Source: Chitinophagaceae bacterium
GTDB taxonomy: Bacteria; Bacteroidota; Bacteroidia; Chitinophagales; Chitinophagaceae
Length of the DNA: 6,967 bases
Reading direction: 5' to 3'
NCBI GenBank assembly: GCA_018061385.1
Contig: JAGOUF010000127.1
Span: forward strand, 1-6,967
The position numbers and the translations under genes are program-made. Under the pieces are notes generated by a model that saw only the letters and a list, made by a program, of their open reading frames with translations, did no database searches and was not told where the DNA came from. Numbering within the stretch: the first letter of the stretch is position 1; every line of letters begins with the position of its first letter. This document shows positions 1 to 4,802 of this stretch, one piece after another.

Positions 1-273
1 TGCTAAAGCAGATTGAAAGTACAACTGCATGTCTTTTTTATTGTTTTGTCTTGCTCCAATTGCTGCACTTAATTCTGCAGTTTTGATCAATGCTTTTAAA
101 TTGTTACCATCAGCAACTAAAACTTGTTTGTATTTATCCAAAGCTTCTGTTTCTTTAAACTTATACTCCAAGTTTTCGGCTTCTTTTAATAAAATATTTA
201 CATCTTGAGCATGAGAAGCAAAAGAGCAAATCACCAATAAAATTGTAGTAAATAATTTATATATTTTCTTCAT
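1..273 (-). CDS. Exported TPR-like protein, N-terminal part (truncated by window edge)
   Basis: An open frame starts at an ATG (complement of 271-273) and runs off the left edge, giving the first 91 residues. It begins with a clear signal peptide: MKK, a hydrophobic stretch (residues 7-19, LFTTILLVICSFA) and a likely signal peptidase I site after SHA (residue 22), so the mature protein is probably periplasmic. Residues 27-65 (EAENLEYKFKETEALDKYKQ, then a second helix pair with ALIKTAEL) have the helix-turn-helix spacing of a tetratricopeptide repeat, which suggests a protein-interaction scaffold. The start lies 15 bp after the folB stop on the same strand, so the two are probably co-transcribed. 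No specific function can be given. The missing C-terminus could hold further repeats or another domain. The signal peptide is well supported; the TPR assignment is moderate. Confidence 0.75.
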   Translation of the reverse strand, partial: MKKIYKLFTTILLVICSFASHAQDVNILLKEAENLEYKFKETEALDKYKQVLVADGNNLKALIKTAELSAAIGARQNNKKDMQLYFQSALA

Positions 274-288
274 AAATAATTAGGAATC

Positions 289-648
289 TTAATTTTCTCT
301 TTTCATTTCAAAACTTATACCAACTGTTCCTTGAAATTGAATTATTGGTGGATTTATTTTTGTAATAGAACATTTCACCCAATCTACTAAATTAAATTGA
401 GCTATAATAGTTGTACAAATTTTTTGAGCTACAGTCTCTAACAATGGTGTTGGAACTGCCATTTGCATTTTTACCATTTCATACACTTTTGAATAATCAA
501 TAGTATCGTTAATAGAATTAATTTTTTGAGGAACACTCAACTGATGAATGGTAATATTCACTTCAAAGTTGTTGCCTAAAATTTGTTCTTCTTCATACAA
601 ACCATGGTATGCATGAAACAATAAATTATTGAGATGAATGGTTAGCAA
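289..648 (-). CDS. folB: Dihydroneopterin aldolase (FolB), TTG start
   Basis: A 119-residue protein, the usual length for FolB, which converts 7,8-dihydroneopterin to 6-hydroxymethyl-7,8-dihydropterin and glycolaldehyde in cytosolic folate synthesis. Family features are visible in order: FHAYHGLYEEEQ (residues 11-22, with the acidic catalytic-site residue), DTIDYSKVYEMV (48-59, with the conserved Tyr52), the pterin-anchoring Glu in LLETVA (Glu71), and the catalytic lysine in the KINPP motif (Lys97). The start is a TTG (complement of 646-648). The frame has a stop five codons further upstream and no in-frame ATG or GTG between. The product begins MLTIHLNN, the expected FolB N-terminus, so TTG is the best choice. 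No Shine-Dalgarno sequence is seen; the leader is A/T-rich. The gene follows trxB after an 84-bp gap that holds a candidate terminator, and precedes the exported TPR-like gene by 15 bp. Confidence 0.93.
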   Translation of the reverse strand: MLTIHLNNLLFHAYHGLYEEEQILGNNFEVNITIHQLSVPQKINSINDTIDYSKVYEMVKMQMAVPTPLLETVAQKICTTIIAQFNLVDWVKCSITKINPPIIQFQGTVGISFEMKREN

Positions 649-660
649 ATGAATTGAGAA

Positions 661-681
661 TTAAAAATTAAAAATTAAAAA
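661..681. repeat. Three tandem copies of TTAAAAA
   Basis: Three perfect heptamers (661-667, 668-674, 675-681) are followed by another TT. They lie between trxB and folB. Read on the minus strand they give three T5 tracts directly after the hairpin at 682-724, so they may act as the U-rich part of a terminator. They may alternatively be simple low-complexity sequence or the edge of a dispersed intergenic repeat. Confidence 0.7.
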
Positions 682-724
682 TTGGTAACTTGCAATCAAT
701 ATTTATTTGAATACAAATTACCAA
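661..724 (-). terminator. Candidate trxB terminator/attenuator ahead of folB
   Basis: Arms 682-692 and 714-724 are complementary at 10 of 11 positions, and on the minus-strand transcript the odd pair is a U-G wobble, so an 11-bp stem can form around a 21-nt loop. The 3' arm is followed at once by TTTTTAATTTTTAATTTTT. The position, 9 bp after the trxB stop codon, fits an intrinsic terminator. The stem is AT-rich and the loop is long, so termination may be partial and let folB be read from the trxB transcript. Confidence 0.45.
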
Positions 725-732
725 CTCTTTTT

Positions 733-1674
733 TTAGTGTTCTAAAGTTGCTAAATATCTTTCAGCATCTAAAGCTGCCATACAACCACTACCAGCAGCAG
801 TTACAGCTTGGCGATAAGTTTTATCTTGTACATCTCCTGCAGCAAAAATCCCATCAACATTGGTTTTCGATGTACCAGGTGTAGTAAGTATATAACCAGT
901 TTCGTCCATGGTTAAAAACTCTTTAAAAATATCACTGTTCGGTTGATGACCAATAGCAACGAAAAAACCACTAATTGGCACTTCTATTTTTTCGTTGGTA
1001 ACTGTATTGTGAATTCTTACGGCTTCAGTTTTTTTCTCCCCTAAAATTTCATCAGTAACACTATTCCAATAAATTTTAATATTGGGTGTATTCATCACTC
1101 GGTCTTGCATTATTTTACTTGCCCTCATTTGATCTCTACGAACAATCATGTGTACGTTTGAGCAAAGTTTACTCAAGTACAATGCTTCTTCTGCTGCAGT
1201 ATCGCCTGCTCCAACAATGGCAACTTCTTTTCCTTTGAAGAAAAAACCATCGCAAACAGCACAAGCACTTACGCCAAAGCCATTTAAACGTTGTTCACTT
1301 GGTATGCCTAACCATTTTGCAGATGCTCCTGTACAAATAATAATGGCATTGCTTTCAATCCAATTTTCTTCATCAATTTGTACTTTATACGGACGTTGAG
1401 AAAAATCTACTTTAGTTGCCAATCCATAACGAATATCAGCACCCATTCTTGTAGCTTGCTTTTCAAAATGTATCATCATTTCTGGCCCTTGAATTCCATC
1501 AGGATAGCCAGGATAATTTTCAACTTCTGTAGTAATGGTTAATTGTCCACCTGGTTGAATACCTTGGTACAATACTGGTTTTAAACCTGCTCTTGCTGCA
1601 TAAATTGCAGCTGTATAACCTGCAGGACCACTACCAATAATTAAAACTTCTACTTTTTCAATTGAATCACTCAT
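733..1674 (-). CDS. trxB: Thioredoxin reductase (NADPH)
   Basis: A 313-residue low-molecular-weight thioredoxin reductase of normal length; it moves electrons from NADPH through FAD and a redox disulfide to thioredoxin in the cytosol. Visible in order: the N-terminal FAD dinucleotide-binding motif GSGPAG (residues 14-19), the active-site CAVC (138-141; the commonest family form is CATC, so Val replaces Thr), the NADPH-binding GAGDTA (155-160) with the VRRDQMR basic motif (178-184) typical of NADPH preference, and the C-terminal FAD motif GIFAAGDV (275-282) followed by RQAVTAAGSG. The ATG at the complement of 1672-1674 gives the standard N-terminus. A TAnnTTTG promoter element is centred about 28 bp upstream. 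No thioredoxin gene is adjacent. The gene lies downstream of the lipoprotein gene on the same strand, but the promoter suggests it is a separate unit. Confidence 0.97.
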   Translation of the reverse strand: MSDSIEKVEVLIIGSGPAGYTAAIYAARAGLKPVLYQGIQPGGQLTITTEVENYPGYPDGIQGPEMMIHFEKQATRMGADIRYGLATKVDFSQRPYKVQIDEENWIESNAIIICTGASAKWLGIPSEQRLNGFGVSACAVCDGFFFKGKEVAIVGAGDTAAEEALYLSKLCSNVHMIVRRDQMRASKIMQDRVMNTPNIKIYWNSVTDEILGEKKTEAVRIHNTVTNEKIEVPISGFFVAIGHQPNSDIFKEFLTMDETGYILTTPGTSKTNVDGIFAAGDVQDKTYRQAVTAAGSGCMAALDAERYLATLEH

Positions 1675-1698
1675 AATTTATCTTTTTATCAATGCAAA

Positions 1699-1706
1699 CA
1701 AAAGTA
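1699..1706 (-). promoter_or_regulatory. Candidate trxB promoter, Bacteroidetes -7 element
   Basis: The minus strand reads TACTTTTG, an exact match to the Bacteroidetes sigma-A-type -7 consensus TAnnTTTG. Its last base is 25 bp before the trxB ATG, which would leave a short leader of roughly 20 nt. No convincing TTG/TTTG -33 element is seen at the usual spacing, so the call rests on the -7 box and its position. Confidence 0.5.
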
Positions 1707-1749
1707 TACTTCTCTTGCATTTTTTGAATATTGGTTTTACACAATTGTT

Positions 1750-2637
1750 TTATTTGGGGATAATGACTGTTTTAAATTGAGTTGAATAACCACTAAATGC
1801 ACCCAAAGCATTGTTGCTAATATTGCCAAGCACTTTTATTGGAGAAGAAAATGGATTGCCAATTGATTGAAAAGCAAACTCCCAAGTGTTCCAAAAGTTG
1901 TAACTAGCTTGGTCAATGTTGGCAAACTTTACAGTAACTGTATCGCCTCTATAAAAATATCCAGAACTGTCTAGACTTGATGGTGGTCTGTTTCTATCAA
2001 CACCAGCACTTACAGGAATATCATAAGTTGTTCCATCAATTATTTGATCATCAAAAACTGAATTTCCTCCTGGTAAAAAAATATTGTTGGTTCCAATTCT
2101 TGTAAAATATCTAATATAATTTCCTAATCCTGCAGGATCAGTAACTCTTGCCATTACAATTGCAAAAGTGGTATCTACATTTAAAGGTGGTTTCTTCCAC
2201 CACAAAGAATCTACTTTTTTGGTAAGTAAAGGAATTTGAGTAGTGGCATTGTACAATTGCCCATCTACAGAAATTTGTAAATTGTATTGTTTTCCTTCTT
2301 CGCCCAAAAAAGCTGTAGCAGGGTTTGCAATATCATTGGTATAAAAATAATAAGTAATGCCATTGTTTACAATACCATATTCTTTTAGTATATGTGTAGT
2401 GGTACCATTAGAAACTGTAACGTTTGCATTTCTTACAAATGAGTTTGTAAGGGCATTTCCATTTAACTCTGCAAAATAATTCAGCGATTTGCTTAATATA
2501 ACAATTGGTGGTTGTCCAGTTTCAATTTGTGCATCAACAACCAATTTTGCAGATGCATTTTCTGGTTGTAATTGAATATCTTTTTCACAAGAAATGAACA
2601 ACCATGAAAAAATTAAAAATCCAAGAATTCGGTTCAT
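1750..2637 (-). CDS. Probable outer-membrane lipoprotein, DUF4249-like
   Basis: A 295-residue protein using the ATG at the complement of 2635-2637. That start gives a clean lipoprotein signal: MNR, a hydrophobic core (residues 4-15) and a lipobox-like LFISC with Cys17 as the lipidation site, followed by EKD. A longer frame to 2709 would put 24 extra residues before the signal and is less likely. The mature part, LVVDAQIETGQPPIVILSKS, then a strand-rich segment with TVSNGTTTHIL and later QYNLQISVDGQLYNATTQIP and VDSLWW, follows the layout of DUF4249 lipoproteins (an early beta-sandwich-like region, then a 'thing must be x-TxIP...DS' segment). Family members in this phylum are often beside TonB-dependent receptor genes, but none is present here. 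Substrate and role are unknown. The assignment is from remembered family pattern, not a search. Confidence 0.75.
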   Translation of the reverse strand: MNRILGFLIFSWLFISCEKDIQLQPENASAKLVVDAQIETGQPPIVILSKSLNYFAELNGNALTNSFVRNANVTVSNGTTTHILKEYGIVNNGITYYFYTNDIANPATAFLGEEGKQYNLQISVDGQLYNATTQIPLLTKKVDSLWWKKPPLNVDTTFAIVMARVTDPAGLGNYIRYFTRIGTNNIFLPGGNSVFDDQIIDGTTYDIPVSAGVDRNRPPSSLDSSGYFYRGDTVTVKFANIDQASYNFWNTWEFAFQSIGNPFSSPIKVLGNISNNALGAFSGYSTQFKTVIIPK

Positions 2638-2643
2638 AAATAT

Positions 2644-2651
2644 CAAAATTA
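2644..2651 (-). promoter_or_regulatory. Weak candidate -7 element for the lipoprotein gene
   Basis: The minus strand reads TAATTTTG, which fits TAnnTTTG. It ends only 6 bp before the chosen ATG (2637), so if used the transcript would be leaderless or nearly so. No -33 element is evident. In such AT-rich sequence a chance match is quite possible. Confidence 0.22.
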
Positions 2652-2790
2652 CTGTTCTATAACAAAATAAAATGTAAAAGGTTATTCTGTAAATCAATAG
2701 CATACACAATGTTTGCCTAAGTAGAGTAATTCACATAGCTGAATAACCAAAATTTTTTATTTAACCCATAGCATCCGATATTCGCAATAA

Positions 2791-2802
2791 TAACACGTGT
2801 TA
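2791..2802. promoter_or_regulatory. Perfect 12-bp palindrome before proline dehydrogenase, possible operator
   Basis: TAACACGTGTTA is its own reverse complement, with a CACGTG core, and ends 2 bp before the proline dehydrogenase ATG. It is the most GC-structured element of the 167-bp divergent spacer (2638-2804). As RNA it would give only a 4-bp stem with a 4-nt loop, so a dimeric DNA-binding regulator is a more natural reading than a hairpin. No regulator gene lies nearby in the window. The rest of the spacer holds a separated 8-bp inverted repeat (2680-2687 and 2741-2748) and no clear plus-strand TAnnTTTG promoter. Confidence 0.35.
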
Positions 2803-2804
2803 GC

Positions 2805-3998
2805 ATGCCTACCATTTCTTTTGACAATACAGAAAACGCTTTTGCATATAAATCTGAAAAAGAACTAAAAAAAGCAAAGTTTTTATTTACCACTATGGGT
2901 TATCCTTTTTTTGTGCCTTTAGGTACAAGGATTACACCTGTATTAATTAAAGGGAAATTACCGTTTATAGACACACTAGTTAGAAATACCATCTTTAAGC
3001 AATTTGTGGGTGGCGAAAGTTTAGAAGAAACAAAAACGATTGGTGATATTCTTGGTAATTATGGAGTGCAAGTAATATTGGATTATGGTGTAGAAGGTAA
3101 AGAAGGAGAAGCAAATTTTGATATTGCTACCGATGAATTTATTCGTGTAATTGAGTATGCTGCTACACAAAAAAATATTCCTTTTATTAGTGTGAAAGTT
3201 ACTGGTATTGCACGTTTTGAACTATTGGCATCTTTAGACGAAGCCCCACGTTTAAGAAGTGGCATTCACGATCATGAAGCAGAAATTGGCGAATGGGAAA
3301 GAGTAAAAGATAGAATGTATGCCATTTGTGCTGTTGCTGCTGAAAAAAATATTGGAGTGTTAATTGATGCTGAAGAAACTTGGATTCAAGATCCGGTTGA
3401 TAGATTGACCATGGAAATGATGGCAGAATTTAATAAAGAAAAAGCCATTGTGTACAATACCATTCAATTGTATAGACATGATAGATTGCAGTTTTTAAAA
3501 CTATCGCATAAAATTGCACAACAACAAAACTTTAAATTGGGTATCAAGTTGGTGAGAGGAGCTTACATGGAAAAGGAAAGAAACAGAGCCAATCAACAAA
3601 GCTACTTAGATCCTATACAACCAAGCAAAGAAGCTACTGATAAAGATTATGACGCTGCTGTAATGTATTGCTTAAAAAACTTAAACGATATTTCTACCAT
3701 TATTGCTAGCCACAATGAGCAAAGTAATTTATTGGCATTTGATTATATGCAAACGCACAATATACCTATGAATCATGCTCATATCCACTTTTCACAATTG
3801 TATGGCATGAGCGATAACATTACTTTTAATTTAGCTAAATTTAAATGTAACGTAAGTAAATATTTACCTTTTGGACCAATAAAAGATGTAGTGCCTTATT
3901 TAATGAGAAGAGCTCAAGAAAACTCATCGGTTAGTGGACAAACAGGAAGAGAATTGGCTTTAATAAAACGAGAATTAATTAGAAGAAAAAAAGGTTAG
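2805..3998 (+). CDS. Proline dehydrogenase (monofunctional, FAD-dependent)
   Basis: A 397-residue protein that oxidises L-proline to delta-1-pyrroline-5-carboxylate using FAD, the first step of proline catabolism, passing electrons to the respiratory quinone pool. It contains the PutA/PRODH beta-alpha barrel signatures: KLVRGAY (residues 248-254), ASHN (301-304, usually ATHN), QLYGMSD (331-337), YLPFGP (353-358) and the C-terminal YLMRRAQEN (365-373), whose paired arginines (Arg368, Arg369) bind the proline carboxylate in PutA. VLIDAEETWIQDPVD (185-199) is the usual barrel-strand segment. There is no aldehyde dehydrogenase domain, so P5C dehydrogenase must be encoded elsewhere. The length is typical of Bacteroidetes stand-alone enzymes. 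The ATG at 2805 is the natural start. The stop codon lies inside the left arm of the downstream terminator palindrome. The symbol putA or prodh would fit, but I leave it blank because naming varies. Confidence 0.95.
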   Translation: MPTISFDNTENAFAYKSEKELKKAKFLFTTMGYPFFVPLGTRITPVLIKGKLPFIDTLVRNTIFKQFVGGESLEETKTIGDILGNYGVQVILDYGVEGKEGEANFDIATDEFIRVIEYAATQKNIPFISVKVTGIARFELLASLDEAPRLRSGIHDHEAEIGEWERVKDRMYAICAVAAEKNIGVLIDAEETWIQDPVDRLTMEMMAEFNKEKAIVYNTIQLYRHDRLQFLKLSHKIAQQQNFKLGIKLVRGAYMEKERNRANQQSYLDPIQPSKEATDKDYDAAVMYCLKNLNDISTIIASHNEQSNLLAFDYMQTHNIPMNHAHIHFSQLYGMSDNITFNLAKFKCNVSKYLPFGPIKDVVPYLMRRAQENSSVSGQTGRELALIKRELIRRKKG

Positions 3999-4015
3999 CA
4001 ATTGCTAACCTTTTT
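3988..4015. terminator. Bidirectional intrinsic terminator between convergent genes
   Basis: A perfect 28-bp palindrome: A5, then GGTTAGC-AATT-GCTAACC, then T5. The 7-bp GC-containing stem with an AATT loop is flanked by A5 on the left and T5 on the right, so it reads as a rho-independent terminator on both strands. It serves proline dehydrogenase (plus; its TAG stop at 3996-3998 is within the left arm) and the SDR gene (minus; stop at 4024-4026). Confidence 0.88.
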
Positions 4016-4023
4016 ATTAATTT

Positions 4024-4740
4024 TTATATTGCTTGATGATTGAATGGTTGCAAAACCATTTCGCTAACCACACCACTTACTGGTTGTTGGCATAAAAACC
4101 AAATTGCTTTTGCTGCTTCATCTTCAACAATCATTTTATCTCTTTGTACACGTAAGTCAATGGTATCCCAAAATGAAGAATCTACACCCCCTAAAAAAAG
4201 ATTGGTAATTCTAATATCTGTTCGTTTTAGTTCTTCTCTAATACTTTGTAACATACCCACTAAACCATATTTACTTGCACTATAAGCAGCTGCACCAGCC
4301 ATTGGCACTTTGCCTAAAACTCCAGGAATATTAATGATTAGTCCTTTTTTAAGTTCCTTCATTGCAGGTAAAAATGCTTTTAACAATAAAAACGGACCCA
4401 CTAAATTAAACTGCAAAGTTTTTGTAAAATCTTCTTCAGATAGCGTATCCATTGGTTTAATAATTCCAACACCTGCAGCATTTACCAACACATCAATGGT
4501 TGAGTAAACCATAAAAAATTGTTGTTTCAATTGTTCAATATCTTCAGTTTTAGAAATGTCTGCAACACAAAAATTACTGGGTTCAATGCCTAATTCATTG
4601 GCAAGCTGTTCTAACTTTTCAGCATTACGTCCAGTTATAAAAATATTGGCTCCGCTGCTTAACAATAACTTTGCTGTTTTACTACCAATGCCACCTGTTG
4701 CACCAGTTAATAACACGTTTTTACCTTTTAAAAGTTCCAT
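4024..4740 (-). CDS. Short-chain dehydrogenase/reductase lacking the usual catalytic Ser
   Basis: A 238-residue classical SDR, the usual length, presumably an NAD(P)-dependent cytosolic oxidoreductase of unknown substrate. From the ATG at the complement of 4738-4740 it shows TGATGGIG (residues 12-19, cofactor loop), an Arg in TGRN (36-39) suggesting NADPH, NAAG (87-90), Asn112 in FNLVG, and YSASK (153-157) with catalytic Tyr153 and Lys157. The serine segment normally reads NISSxxG, but here it is NIPGVLG (137-143), placing Gly140 13 residues before the Tyr where the catalytic Ser is expected. A longer frame to 4773 adds 11 residues before the Rossmann strand and is less likely. The gene is divergent from the photolyase gene, with 62 bp between starts, so they could share control. 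Activity may be altered, or another residue may replace the Ser. Confidence 0.92.
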   Translation of the reverse strand: MELLKGKNVLLTGATGGIGSKTAKLLLSSGANIFITGRNAEKLEQLANELGIEPSNFCVADISKTEDIEQLKQQFFMVYSTIDVLVNAAGVGIIKPMDTLSEEDFTKTLQFNLVGPFLLLKAFLPAMKELKKGLIINIPGVLGKVPMAGAAAYSASKYGLVGMLQSIREELKRTDIRITNLFLGGVDSSFWDTIDLRVQRDKMIVEDEAAKAIWFLCQQPVSGVVSEMVLQPFNHQAI

Positions 4741-4764
4741 TCTGTTTATTTTATGATGTTTAAA

Positions 4765-4783
4765 CAAAGCCAAATGATTTTTG
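4765..4783. promoter_or_regulatory. Possible back-to-back -7 elements between SDR and photolyase genes
   Basis: The 62-bp spacer must hold the divergent control region. The minus strand reads TGGCTTTG at 4772-4765 (25 bp before the SDR start) and the plus strand reads GATTTTTG at 4776-4783 (20 bp before the photolyase start). Each is one base off TAnnTTTG. Neither has a good -33 element at the expected spacing, so this is a tentative reading based on position. Confidence 0.22.
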
Positions 4784-4802
4784 TTTTCAAGAATTATAGA
4801 TT

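Noticed and set aside
1148..1399. 83-codon plus-strand open frame opposite trxB
   Set aside because: It lies entirely antisense within the strongly supported trxB gene, and its product shows no recognisable domain; it is a shadow of trxB codon use.
2638..2709. Extended start of the lipoprotein gene at 2709
   Set aside because: It adds 24 residues before an otherwise standard lipoprotein signal peptide; the start at 2637 gives the expected N-terminus.
3083..3265. 60-codon minus-strand open frame inside proline dehydrogenase
   Set aside because: It is antisense to a conserved gene and has no recognisable motif or regulatory signal.
4040..4756. Three plus-strand open frames (4040-4285, 4310-4507, 4556-4756) opposite the SDR gene
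   Set aside because: All are antisense to a well-supported SDR and have no family resemblance.
4756..4765. 10-bp palindrome TGTTTAAACA in the SDR-photolyase spacer
   Set aside because: It is short and made mostly of A/T in an AT-rich spacer; chance occurrence is likely and it has no second copy nearby.
4741..4773. Extended start of the SDR gene at 4773
   Set aside because: It adds 11 residues before the usual SDR N-terminus and consumes half of the short divergent spacer; the start at 4740 fits the family better.
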